From Erythrobasidium yunnanense (lineage: Eukaryota > Basidiomycota > Cystobasidiomycetes > Erythrobasidiales > Erythrobasidiaceae), in the NCBI GenBank assembly GCA_001600175.1, contig BCJC01000006.1, positions 1 to 64,000 of the forward strand: a stretch of 64,000 nucleotides of DNA, given 5' to 3'. Of the stretch, positions 12,024 through 22,976 are shown piece after piece. Positions within the stretch are counted from its first letter, which is position 1. Every line of letters begins with the position of its first letter. Under the pieces are notes generated by a model. The model did not search any database. It saw nothing but the letters and a program-made list of their open reading frames with translations, and had not been told where the DNA came from. The translations under genes were made by a program, and so were the position numbers.

Positions 12024-13095
12024 CTATCGCTTTCGCTTCTCGCCTACATTCGCTGCACCATTTACAGTGTCTTCAGGCGCATCTGTTGTGCTATCATCGT
12101 CAATAGCACCAACATCTGCGTGTTCCGGCTGAGCATAAGTTATCAGACTCTCTAGCCTTTGCAGTTGAGCCTGTTGATGAGGAGAAACGGGTGCATTGAG
12201 AGGAAGACAACATCGAGATTACAGTCAACGTGGGACCTTCTAGTACGGATTGAACCTGCTTGAAGGTGTGACGAAATCTGGGCGTACCCTTCCTGCCGGA
12301 GTCAAGTCTTGCTCGGTATTATCGTCGTCTGGATCATTCGCAGACCGCAAGAGTTCGGCAAAGTCCTCTTCGCCTTTTGCAGCGTCTGCAAAGTTCCCTA
12401 GTCCGCCAGGCGCCGTGCTGTCGGTAGATGGGTGAAGCGCCGCGCATTTCGATAGTGCCGAGTATATCGTTTGGACTGAATGAAGAACAAGTCAAGTATC
12501 TGCTATTGAAGAAGATAACAGCCTGAACTCACCCGCAGCAGGATCATTAGGAAATATGCAAAACTCCTTTGTCTCGAGTAGCTCCTCCTCTGGCAAGTTG
12601 TCGTAGTCTGCTCCTTCATTCTCATCTAGCTGACAGTATATGCACGTCTGCTCTGGCGCATTTGTATTGTTGAGACCGCTGTCGCCGTTTATCGCTAGAG
12701 CTGCAGCTGGATGCCCTGCAGACGCTATTGGCTGTCTAGAGATGGCATGGAGTGAAAGAGTAGGATACGGAACAGAGAAGCCTTTGCTTGTCGACGGCAT
12801 AAAGAAGGTCAGAGAGCTACAGCGGAAACCACCAGACATATCAGCTTTTTTCTGCATTGATGCCCTTGTTCTCTGCAACTTACCCTTCAGTGACATAGAC
12901 GTCTCCAGTGGTAGTAGTATTAACTTCGAAGCCGTCCAATGCAGGCTCTAGCGTTATTCGAGCATCTTTCTCGAGGTGATGCAGAACTGGATCATGGGTG
13001 AAGTCGCCTGACGCTGGTGTCGTTGATTGGAACTGGTCAAGCTGTTCTCTTGTGATGTATGTAGGTGGAGCTATTATGAGCGTGATGGGTGCCAT
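12024..13095 (-). CDS. ICln/Lot5 family protein (methylosome/snRNP assembly type)
   Basis: ICln (CLNS1A) proteins have a PH-like fold and in animals chaperone Sm proteins to the PRMT5 methylosome. Landmarks are TGDVYVTEG, a strand pair ending GFSVPYPTLSLHAISRQP (typical ICln 'SL.YP.ISLHAVSRD'), IYCQLDENEGADYDNLPEEE, EFCIFPNDPAAVQTIYSAL followed by ALHP, then a long acidic segment. The last intron is inferred: joining LTPAGR to AQLQRLESLI restores the family's C-terminal helix, whereas reading on would stop after 15 residues. The tail ends in a basic EKRKR. The start is MAPITLIIAPP at 13095. Convergent with DCP2; divergent from the enoyl-CoA isomerase gene 200 bp away. Confidence 0.82.
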
Positions 13096-13295
13096 ATTCG
13101 AAGCAGTCGCTGTCTTCCAAAAGAGCAAAGAGCAGGCAGACAAGAGGATGGCAGTATTAGCGGCAGTGTTGCTGAGTCTTCACAAAGGACTTCATGAGTG
13201 TGAGAGATAGCATTAGGATGGTATCGCTCCGAAAGACAGAGTTCTTCATTTTCAACGTAAAGCACTTCTTACTTCATCACCACTTCCACGCAACT

Positions 13296-14500
13296 ATGAC
13301 GCTCTCCGGCAAGACTGACTTTCCTCTGTGCACTCTGTCCAAGTCTACAGCAGCTTCCTCTACCAAGACGACCATCTACACGCTCGAGTTGCACAACCGG
13401 TTAGTCGGGATCCAGCTGTGCCGTGCATTCATCGGAGACAAGGACTGAATGCTCTGTCTCTCACTCATAGACCAGACAACAGACTCACACCAGATTTTAT
13501 CAACAAATCGGTAGCGCCTGTCCTTCATTGAGATGCGAGTAACGGGCTTCAGGCTGAATCAACGACCTTGGCAGATCCTGCCTGCACTGGATGCAGTAGA
13601 AGAAGACTGGCGGGCACAGCAAGCCAAAGGCAGTATGTCACTCACACCATCACCCTGCGTCCCCTGCTGATGGTGCTCTCTCTAGGCGGAGGTACCTCTC
13701 ACCTTCACGTGATGCTCGTCTGGAGCACTGAAGACTTTCTTTTCCAGCTGCAGCACTTATTACATATGGACCTCGCGACGCTGATCGCTTCTACTCGAAT
13801 GGTCGGGTCTCCTGCATACATCAAAGATTCATTCGCTGACCGGCTATTGCAGGCCTCAATCTAGACTTAGCAAGAGCCACTCCGCTATTCTTTCCAAGAG
13901 TGCTCAATGCCCTTCTCTTACGCTTCCTCACCTTCCCAATTCCTACTATTGCTGCTCTGAACGGCCATGCCTTTGCTGGTGGGTTTACGCTTGCGCTTGC
14001 GCATGATTACCGAATCATGAAGAATGGAGATGGAAAGAAGCAAATCTGGTTGTGTATGAATGAGGTGGGCGACTGTCTAATCACTAAAGTGTAGGGGGGA
14101 AATACTGACTTTCAATACAGATCGACTTTGGTGCAAACGTATGTCAGGCATGCGGTCTCCTTATCTAGCTTACTGGCTGTGATTCTTTGTTCAGATCCCC
14201 ATGGGCATGATGGGTATCCTCAAGAGCAAGCTGCCACCCTCACCAACCGTCTACCGCAAAGTACTGCTCGAAGGCCAACGCATCGGCGCACCAGAAGCTC
14301 TCGCTCTAGGCATCGTAGACGATCTAGCATCTGATGGAGGCGGTGTAGTTGCGAAAGCGCACGAGTTGGCTGGGAAAATTGGTGGGAAAGCTTCTGCTGG
14401 AGCTTGGGGATTGATCAAGGCTGGTCTGTACAAAGATGCACTGTCAGATATGGCTTTGGATAGAGGCAATGACGGATTGGGTTTGAGTGCAAAGTTGTAA
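13296..14500 (+). CDS. Peroxisomal enoyl-CoA hydratase/isomerase family protein
   Basis: Crotonase-fold enzyme, probably a delta3-delta2-enoyl-CoA isomerase or hydratase for fatty-acid beta-oxidation. The crotonase core is visible as NRPDNRLTPDFI, AALITYGPRD, RFYSNGLNLDLA, the oxyanion-hole segment AALNGHAFAGGFTLALAHDYR and PMGMMGILKSKLPPS. The protein ends in S-A-K-L, where AKL is a good peroxisomal PTS1 signal. Seven or so introns are needed. The glycine-rich segment preceded by IPTIAALNGHAFAGG is typical of fungal and plant peroxisomal isomerase-like members. Substrate cannot be told from sequence. The start MTLSGKTDFP at 13296 is the first ATG in frame. Confidence 0.85.
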
Positions 14501-14563
14501 AGACCTCAACATCATATCTGTAATGGAATCTAGGTAATTGCATGGCATTGCATGGTTATCTAA

Positions 14564-14592
14564 AGGAGAGAAGAAAGAAAGAAAAGAAAGTG
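14564..14592 (+). repeat. Purine-rich simple sequence
   Basis: A (GAAA)n-like purine run lies in the 279-bp gap between the convergent isomerase and cysteine-rich genes; a run of T follows near 14708-14718. It is likely 3' UTR sequence, with no gene. Confidence 0.6.
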
Positions 14593-14779
14593 ATAATATT
14601 CTAGAAGCTACATGCCCGAGAGGATGGACTACTCTGACGGAAAACTTCTAGTCTAAACTCTAAGAGGCACTGCAGAAACGACTGGAAGTACTGAAAGAAT
14701 GTGGGTTGCGTTTTTTTTTGTTGAGATAGTCGTGAGATAGTGAAGAAGTATGAAGAAGAGTCTGATAGATGGAAACTCC

Positions 14780-15481
14780 TTAGATAGCTCTGTCGGCGAC
14801 AACAGCTCGGGCAGGGTCGACGATGACAGCTCGAGAGATGAACATCTCAACGTTGTAACCCTCTGGGACGGGATCCTGTCTGCCAATGTAGAGGCTGCTC
14901 TTCTTGCCTCGTCTGTGCTCGTGGGTCGAGGCTCTGGTCTTGCTTCGCTTGGCTTTAGGGGCATTGGAGGCGGAGGAAATGCAGGTACCGACAACTCCTA
15001 CGAGACCGCCGTTTGCGCAAGTGGTAGCTGGAGGATGGAAGTGGTCATACATCAGTAGTTGCCATGCTATTGTAGGTATACTGCAGCCTTACCTGGTGTG
15101 TTGCAGCCAACTAGGATCTGACCATGGGTGAAGGCCTCGTTCGTATTGCACAATGCGTCAACTCCTCCACATTTGCTATCTGATCCGCAGAAATTGAAGC
15201 AGTTGTCATCGCCATTGCAGTTGGCTCCGTTGTCGGCGCCTGAGAAGAAGTCAATTTAGAACAGTTGAAGCTGTTCGTCAAGCGAGAAAAAACTCACAGA
15301 ATCCGTTGGGAGCGCAGAATCCATTGACGAGGACAGATGATACTCGGTCTGCAATGATGTACTGGCATGGACTGTTGGTGACGGTGCAGGGAGTGCCGGC
15401 GGCGGTTTGGAAGGCCAGAACGGACGGGAAAAAAGGGAGGAGGACGCTGAGGATCATCATGATGGATACCTTTGAGATCAT
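14780..15481 (-). CDS. Secreted 12-cysteine protein, paralog A
   Basis: I do not recognise a named family. Three exons give about 192 residues. Residues 1-23 (MISKVSIMMILSVLLPFFPSVLA) are a clear signal peptide. The mature part holds 12 cysteines in about 95 residues (TPCTVTNSPCQYIIADR, NGFCAPNGFCADNGANCNGDDNC, FCGSDSKCGG, ILVGCNTP, GTCISS), suggesting a compact disulfide-bonded domain. A basic linker follows with a KR dibasic site (KAKRSKTRA, HEHRRGKK) and a short tail containing LYIGRQDPVPEGY. A paralog lies 7.5 kb away at 22977-23858. Introns fall at the same two positions in both. An upstream in-frame ATG at 15595 is possible, but would hide the signal peptide. It may be an effector or cell-wall protein; that is a guess. 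Confidence 0.75.
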
Positions 15482-16542
15482 CGTGTAGACTTTAAGATAC
15501 GTGTGCTGTCGTTTGCAAGTTTTACGAAAGATTTTAGCGAGAGTGGGTGGGATGGAAGAGAGGAAAGCAGAGGAGCGAGAAAATCTGTTGAGCATCGCTG
15601 GGTTGAGCCTTCCCTGCTTAGCTTCCGGAGATTGCGTGATAGTCCAACGTCATTCTAATTGAGTCGCGTCCTCCTCTCCCTCTGTTTGGGCACTGCATGA
15701 GACCCGGTCGGCGCTGATCTTGCAGGGACAGGCACAGGTACGGGTGACAAGCAGCGATCTGGCAGATCAGCATAGAGGGCAGAGCGTCCATCAGTGTTGC
15801 ATAAAGAGCCTGCATTAGTCTCGAAATTACGTTTGCCAGCATCAGGAGATACGGGAGAAGGGGATCTGCATTAAAGAAGCTGGCATTTCGAGGTGACAGT
15901 AAAGGAACTGGCCAGAATGACGACGGCGATACTGCCTGAGTGCCCTCCGACATTTGCGGATACTTCAGATTCAGAGTTGGTATGGTTCGCGAGTCCACTT
16001 CGAGGATATGCTTTGGAGTGTATGAACGGCAGCGTTGTTATGCGTCTTTGCATTACGAGATAGTAGAACAGGGACGTCTTTGAGTGGTTGCTAGGACTGG
16101 ATGGAGCGGGACTTTGGAGAGGAGAAGCTGGTGACATTGACCCCGTTTGACCATCACGAGTGCATCAACCTGGCGCATTCAGCGTAAGTCCACTGCTTCA
16201 TCTCCATCACTTGATGCATCTCAGACATAGAGAGGCCGTCTGCCAGGCCACAGGACGTGCAGCCTGGTGCAGACGTCGGCTCAAAGACCCAGCGAAGAAC
16301 TTTCCATTCTCGAGCACGGTGATGGGTGTTGACACTGGGCAGCTTCGTAGCTGGATTGGACATCAATTGTAGTCTTCTAGCACCATAAGCATTGCAATCA
16401 GTGGGGAATCTACACGTTGCAGCACTTCCTGCAATTCCTTCAAGACCGCTGATAACCTTCCGCCAACTTAAAAACCGACCGCCGGGAGAGTGATGAAAAT
16501 CGTATGAATCTCTAATTTGGACATGCCGGTTCGCTTGCACAG

Positions 16543-16548
16543 GCGGGG
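16543..16548 (+). promoter_or_regulatory. Possible Mig1/CreA carbon-repression site
   Basis: GCGGGG fits the SYGGRG consensus of CreA/Mig1 repressors and lies about 150 bp before the permease ATG. A single six-base match has weak statistical support; its position before a sugar permease is what makes it worth listing. Confidence 0.3.
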
Positions 16549-16596
16549 TAATGACTTTCCGTCGACGGGGGAATCCTGGATCTCCATATGCAAGTC

Positions 16597-16672
16597 TCGA
16601 TTTCTGTCTCTTTCTTTCCCTCTTCATCCTTGTCTTTCTGTCTTTCTCTCCCTACCTCCCTACTCCCACATC
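16597..16672 (+). promoter_or_regulatory. CT-rich promoter tract of the sugar permease
   Basis: A pyrimidine-rich stretch (TTTCTGTCTCTTTC and similar) ends about 25 bp before the ATG. Such tracts are common just upstream of strongly expressed fungal genes. No TATA box is evident. Confidence 0.5.
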
Positions 16673-16695
16673 CTTCCTATATCTCACAAGCTAAC

Positions 16696-18522
16696 ATGGA
16701 GGGCGACATCGAGAAGAAGCAACTCGGAGCTCAACTCGAGCATACCGAGCAGAAGGCATCCGATGACCTCAGCTACCGCCTTGGGGCCATCGAGGCCGAG
16801 AATGATGAGCACAACATGACTGTCATTGAGACGGTGAAGGCGTATCCTATGGCTTCATTTTGGGCTTTCGTTATGTCCTGCACTATTGTAGGTCGCGCCG
16901 GCTATTAGCGGAGGCGACAGCGTGCTGACATGTCCTGTCAATCCGGTTGAATAGATCATGGAATCCTACGACGTGTTCCTCATGGGAAACTTTGTCGCAC
17001 TTCCCTACTTTAAGGAAAAGTTCGGTATCTACGATCCTGTCGGTAACCAATGGGTCATCGAGACCAAATGGCAGTCTGCTCTTCAAGTCTCAGGACAGCT
17101 CGGTGCCCTGATTGGTGTCTTCCTCGCTGGTCCCCTTACCAGCCGTATCGGTTACCGCTGGGCAACTCTCACTGGACTCATGCTCTTGAACGGCTTCATC
17201 TTCGTATTCTTCTTCGCCGAATCGCTCGCCATCATGTTCCTCGCCCAAATTCTAGAGGGCATCCCCTGGGGTATCTTCATTGCGAACGCTCCAGCCTACT
17301 GCAGTGAAATCTGCCCCATCAAGCTCCGAGCTCCAGCAACGCAGATGCTTCAGATGTTCTGGGCTATCGGTAGTATCATTGTTGGTGCGGTCGCATATCA
17401 CTTCAACCCCGTGAGGAACAACGATGCATACAAGTGAGTCGCATTGCCCTTGTGAGGATATATACGCAGTCTGACGATCACATTGTAGAATCCCAATTGC
17501 TCTTCAATGGCTTTTCCCTACTCCTCTAGCCGTTCTCATCTTCTTCGCACCAGAATCTCCTTGGTGGTTGGTCAGAAAAGGCAAGTACGAGCAAGCCGAG
17601 AAATCCATTGTCCGCCTTGGTCGCAAGTCTCGAGTCAAGCCAGCCGAAGGTGTCGCAATGATGCGACGTGTCATTGAGCTCGAGAAGTCCGTCAAGAAGC
17701 CAAGCTACGTCGAGCTCTTCAAGGGCACCGATCTCCGCCGAACTCTCATCGTTTGTGGTGTCTACGCTGCACAAAATCTGTATGTCTTAACGACTGTCCC
17801 TGCCCTAACTCGCTTTTGCTAATCATTCGCCGCAGTACTGGAAACTTGATTGCCAACCAGGCTGTCTACTTCTTCCAGCAAGCTGGTGTCAGCGACAACC
17901 TTGCCTTCGCTTTGGGTCTCATCACTTCAGCCCTTCAGATGATCTTTGTTATGCTTTCCTGGATCCTCACCAGCTACTTCGGACGACGACCCATCTACTT
18001 GTGGGGTTCGGCGGTCAATACGCTTCTCCTCTTCTGCCTCGGTGTCGCAGGTTCGGTTGGTCGTTCGACGGCTGCGAACTTGGCCCAAGCTTCACTCGGA
18101 CTTATTGTATCTGTCCTCTTCACTCTTGGACCTGCGCCCGCTTCATGGGTCATCATTGGAGAGACTTCGGCCATCCGTCTCAGACCTCTCACAACCGGTA
18201 TCGGACGTGCTTCGTACTATATTGTCGAGATTCCGTGCATCTTCTGTAAGTCTACTGTCCTCCACTTCTTGGCACGTAGCAATTTTCGCTGACATGGTCT
18301 TTCGTAGTGGCTTCCTACATGCTCAACCCAACAGGCGGAAACTTGGGCGGAAAATGTGGTTACGTTTGGGGTGCGACTGGTTTCATCTGCTTGGTCGTCG
18401 CATACTTTGGCCTGCCTGAAATGAAAGGCCGATCGTACCGCGAGATTGACATCTTGTTCAAGCGCAAAGTCCCTGCTCGCCAATGGAAGAAGACAGAGCT
18501 CAGTATCGATGATGATGAGTAG
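16696..18522 (+). CDS. MFS sugar permease, maltose/alpha-glucoside type
   Basis: A 12-TM sugar:proton symporter of the plasma membrane. Five exons. After a soluble acidic N-terminus (MEGDIEKKQLGAQLEH), family signatures appear: IIMESYDVFLMGNFVALPYF, GQLGALIGVFLAGPLTSRIGYR, LEGIPWGIFIANAPAYCSEI, LRAPATQMLQMFWAIGSIIVG, PESPWWLVRKGKYEQAEKS, NQAVYFFQQAGVSDNLAFALG, SYFGRRPIYLWGS and FGLPEMKGRSYREIDILF. The ESPWWL and PExKGRSxxEID motifs place it with the MAL/alpha-glucoside permeases. Substrate is not settled by sequence; maltose, other alpha-glucosides or hexoses are possible. The short acidic C-terminus ends SIDDDE. The first intron (ATT|GTAGGT) separates TI from IMESYD. Confidence 0.92.
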
Positions 18523-18906
18523 ACGGGCAAAATTCAGCTCGCGTGTCCAGTATGTTCATAGAAACCTAGCTATTAGCCTCTCGAATGCTCAATTTAGGTC
18601 AAGCACATAGGGTTGTTGAATGTGAATGATAGCAAACGGAATATGTATCAGTAGTCCTTTGAAAAGATTGAGAGTAACGACCTCGAAATGCTCATATCGA
18701 TAGGACTGTGTTTTGATTCAGAGCCAGGCTTGAGGTTCAGTGCTTCTTCAGCAGGCAAGTACACGTCAGTGACACTAATACTGGAAGTGCACCTTGACTG
18801 TACCGGAGTGGGAGCGACATCGTTTCAAGGGGAGAGATCAGGATGGCTTTGAAGGATAGCGCATTCATCTCAGCGCAACTCTTACTCGCTTTGATCAAAC
18901 AAGGAC
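18523..18906 (+). other. Intergenic region
   Basis: This 384-bp gap holds the permease 3' UTR and the promoter of the J-protein gene. I see no gene or notable repeat. Confidence 0.5.
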
Positions 18907-20788
18907 ATGGTGGAATCAATAGAATTATATGACATCCTGTGAGTCGATGGCTTACTGAGCTTCAAGCAGGCCTGCTTGTGAAAATGCTGAAAGGGCTGAC
19001 GATGTTGGGCGACCGGACAGCGAGCTGGACCCAGGATGCTCAAGTTCAGACATAAAGAAGGCATATAGGAAGCTGGCGATGCAGCATCAGTAAGCCATTG
19101 TCCAAAGCTCGAATCGTCAAGTGCGAAGCTTGGTCATGGATCTCTGATACAGGCTGATGTTAACCATGCTTTTCCATCACTCCTTTCTTCTTCATTATCA
19201 TCCTACTCTCATGCAATACACCTCGTTTACAGCCCCGACAAGAACCCTGGCGCATCACACGAGAAATTCCAGGCTATTCAAGGTGCATACGAGATTCTCT
19301 CTGATCCGGAGCAACGAGAAACGTACGATCAGTATGGTCTATCTGGCGTCAACGGAGGTAACGGAATGGATGGAGAAGCTTTCGACGTGAATGATTTATT
19401 CGCGAGCATGTTTGGTGGACCACACGGTGGATTCGGCTTTTCGCATCACTCGCATTCACATTCCCATGATGGACACAAGCAACAGAAGAAGGCAAGAGGC
19501 GATGACCAGATCGTCGAGTTCAATGTTACTCTGGAAGACGCGTTCGCCGGCAAAGAGACAACAGTCGAGCTGGAGAAGGACATTGTCTGCACGTCTTGCA
19601 AAGGGTATGCGACCATATCGATGCGACTACGAACCTACTAAAGGTTGTGATCTGCAGTGTGGGCGGAAAGAAAGGCGTCAAGGCGAGAAAGTGCGGTGGA
19701 TGCAGCGGCAAGGTGCGTTAGCGGGGGGTTCTCGTATGAAAGACTTTGCTCATGATTTGACATATGTCTAGGGCATCGTTATGATGGAGCGTATGGTCGG
19801 ACCAGGCATGGTGGCCATGTCACAGACAGAATGTCCAGATTGCAAAGGTGAAGGCGAGACTTTCAAGTCGCAAGATAAGTAAGACTACACACCGTACCGT
19901 AAAGTTATTTTTGTTGGCTGATAGCAATGTTCCCCGCAGATGCAAGAAGTGCAAAGGGAAGAAGACTGTCAAGTCGAAGAACAGGGTTGGTGTCTACATT
20001 GAAAAGGGTGCAAGAGATGGCGATAAAGTTGTGCTACGAGGCGAAGGAGAGCAATATGTGAGCGTAGTGGCTATAGGGACCCTCATCCAGCAAGCTTATA
20101 TTACGCTTGCAGCCCGATCAAAAGCCTGGCGATGTCATCCTTATCCTATCAGTCGAAGATCATGATGCGTTTACGCTCGACAAGAAGAACAACAATCTCT
20201 TCACAGAAGTCACAATCACACTATCCGAGGCTCTTCTCGGCTTTGATCGCTTACTGCTCACGCACCTCGATGGACGTGGTATCCGCGTAAACCAGCCTGC
20301 GCCTGGGCAGCCCGGATACAAGGTCTTCAGTACTGGAGACGTGGTTAAAGTCGACGGTGAAGGGTTCCCGAAGCGCAAGAGCGCTATTCGAGGCGATCTC
20401 TTTATGAAGACTACCGTCACGATGCCTTCGAAGGATGAAATGGAAGCTCTGGCTACGAAACATGTAGCAGTGAGTTGAATAAGTGGCGATTTCGTTGAAC
20501 TTGTGCTGACGCTGCTCGTCATTGGCTTCAGTACCTTACAAAAGCGCTGCCTCCTAAACTTCCAGACGTCACAAATCCTGCGGTGACGGACGAAGTGGAG
20601 CTGGTGTCCGTAGTAAGCCGTCTAAGGCAATGCTTATCAAATGGCGCTGAAGCTTATTTGCGCAGGATGAATCCGAATGGAAGGACGACGACGATGACGA
20701 AGACGGCCCTTCACATAGCTATGGCACAAATGCTTCGTTCGACTATGGTTCCGACGGATCTCCTCAACCGCAATGTGCACATCAATGA
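18907..20788 (+). CDS. YDJ1: Class I J-protein, Ydj1/DNAJA type, with CaaX end
   Basis: Cytosolic Hsp40 partner of Hsp70. The J domain is spread over exons: MVESIELYDIL, an atypical insert (ADDVGRPDSELDPGCSSS) where most J-proteins have a 5-8 residue loop, then DIKKAYRKLAMQHHPDKNPG with the HPD motif. A Gly/Phe/His region follows (FGFSHHSHSHSHDGHK). The four zinc-finger repeats are CTSCKGVG, CGGCSGKG, CPDCKGEG and CKKCKGKK. The substrate-binding domain includes RVGVYIEKGARDGDKVVLRGE and FTEVTITLSEALLGFDR. The acidic tail ends C-A-H-Q, a CaaX box much like the CASQ of yeast Ydj1, predicting farnesylation and peripheral ER/perinuclear membrane association. The first intron's acceptor (GAAAG) is the only one that keeps the frame. 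Confidence 0.88.
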
Positions 20789-21054
20789 GGAACCCCTTAC
20801 AATCGTTCTCATCGTTTATTACCCATCGTTCTAAACCTCTTTTCTCCGCATCGTAGAAGTCTGTTAGAGGGTACGCTGTTGTTTGTATCCATGCTCAGCC
20901 TACTCATACAAGTGTAGCGATAGCCGAAAGTACTTTCCCTGCTCAACGCCAAGATGGTCTCGTCATCCCTTCGGGCTGTGTTGCCGATTGCAGCTTTCCT
21001 CTCTTCAAACCATTTGTCAAGTCAGGACAGTACATAGAAACACATACATACAAC

Positions 21055-22829
21055 ATGGGATTAGCAAGTAAAGTAGGCAGGCAGAGCGTCAAAAGCTATG
21101 TGCTCATGAGCTGACCTTGGTCGGACTTCCGGTAGCTCGCTGCAGCAAACGCAGCATCTGCTGGCGGTGCCGGTGCAGGCGCTCCTCCATCTCAAGCTCC
21201 TCCAAGTGCTGGATACGGTCAACCTCCTCCGACATCTCAGTCAAGCTATCCCGGTCAGCAGAGTCAGTCTGCGGGACCGCCTTCTTCTGGGCAGTACGGC
21301 GCACCGCCTGGACAGAGCTCGTACCCTGGTCAGCAGAGCCAATACGGCGCACCTCCTCAGCAACAGCAGGTAAATACGCATGCTGAGTCGGCCATGGAAG
21401 TCCGAAGCTGATGCGTTACATCGGACATAGTACGGTGCACCACCTGGGCAGCCCCCAAGACCTGCTGGAGGTCAGTACGGTGCTCCTCCTGGACCACCTC
21501 CTCAAGCTCCAGGCCAGCGTCCCACCTCGTACGGCCAAGCTCCTCAAGGATACGGAGCACCAGCTGGTCCACCTCCCGGCCAGCAACAATCGCAATACGG
21601 TCAGCAGTCTCAGTATGGCCAGCAATCTCAGTACGGTCAGCAGGGACCGCCAGGATATGGTCAACCTCCTCAGCAGCAGCAGCAGCAATACGGCGCCCCT
21701 CCCCATCAGCAGCACGGAGCTCCAGGTGCTGGCGGAGCTACTGGGGATGCTCGTTTCATCCTCCAGACTCTGCAGCAATGCGTACAAGAGCAGAAGATTT
21801 CCGCCTTCTACCCACCTGGATCCCTAGATCAGATCGCACAGAGAATTGCATCCACTGGTGTACTCAACAAGATCGCAACAGATTGGAGAATGCCAAAGGA
21901 GATTGCATCTGATCTTGCCAAGCTGGCTCTCTTCGACATTATACTCTATATCGACGACTCTGGCTCTATGGCTTTCGAGCAAGGCGGAGAACGTATCGAC
22001 GACATGAAGCTCATCCTGAGCAGAGTCGCGTCAGCTGCCTCCCTCTTTGACTCGGACGGTATCCAAGTAAGCCTGTTTCGCCTTCGACAGCTTACCGCAG
22101 ACTGACACGCTTCCTGTTAGGTCCGTTTTATGAACTCTAACGTCGATGGAGATGGTATTCGGGATGAGCAGAGTGCCAACGCCCTGGTGCAGAGAGTCAG
22201 GTTCTCTGGATTGACCCCTCTCGGAACCTCGCTCGACCGCAAGATTTTGCAGCCTCTCGTGCTGGGACCAGCTCGGTCTAATCAGCTACAGAAGCCCGTC
22301 CTCATCATCGCAATCACCGATGGTGCACCAGCTGGAGAAGATAGATATGCCATCGCAAAGGTCATCATAAATGCGAATCGCGAACTACAGAGAACCAGAT
22401 ATGGTCCGGACGCTTTGTCGTACCAGTTTGCGTAAGTGTTACTTACAGGCAAGAATCGAATGATGATCAAAGCTGACTATCGTACCACAGTCAAGTTGGT
22501 GATGACACGAAGGCTCAGGCATTCTTGGGAGAATTGGATAACCACCCCGAAATTGGAGAGTACGTCGTGCAATGATGCCAAGCTCATGTTCACCTGCATT
22601 GTATTGATCTGACCTGCTTTCTCCAGCCTCATCGACGTCACCTCGAACTACGAGCTCGAGTCTGCCGAGATGCAGCGCAAGACCGGACAAGAGCTGTCTC
22701 CCGAGCTTTGGTTGGTAAAGATGCTTTTAGGCGTAAGCACAATCCCTCGATATGAAGAGATTTGCAATCTGCTGACCTTTCGCTTGGACGCAGGGTATTG
22801 ACAATTCGTACGATTCTTTCGACGAGTAG
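21055..22829 (+). CDS. vWA-domain protein with Q/P/G/Y-rich N-terminus
   Basis: A tiny first exon (MGLASK) is followed by roughly 210 residues of low complexity rich in Gln, Pro, Gly, Tyr and Ser, with repeated QYGAPP and QQSQYG units. The second half is a von Willebrand A domain: FDIILYIDDSGSMAFEQGG carries the metal-ion (MIDAS) motif DxSxS, and VLIIAITDGAPAGEDRYAIA the later aspartate. It ends SYDSFDE. Such fungal vWA proteins are of unknown function. The N-terminus has prion-like composition, suggesting condensate formation or multivalent binding, which is inference. No signal peptide or membrane segment is seen. Introns near 21371-21430 and four more towards the 3' end. Confidence 0.82.
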
Positions 22830-22976
22830 ATTGTGCATCTTGCGCATCTCCTGTCACCGAGAATGTCCAGTCTCTTTTTGTAAGCCAGGCAAGCCGTATG
22901 GACCTAAGAAGAACCGATGTAACAGACAGAGAATACGTCAAGAACAGTTTCATGTATGCTAGAAAAAAGTTATAAT

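Larger units (their letters stand above)
15482..16695. other. Long divergent intergenic region with promoters
   Basis: This 1.2-kb region separates the divergent cysteine-rich gene A and the sugar permease. It contains several open frames on the minus strand (15618-15998, 15871-16137, 16154-16627), but none shows family similarity, a convincing start context or splice sites, so I call no gene. The right end holds the permease promoter elements listed separately. Confidence 0.5.

Noticed and set aside
15618-16627. Three minus-strand open frames in the permease promoter
   Set aside because: Low-complexity composition, no start support, no family resemblance and no intron signals.
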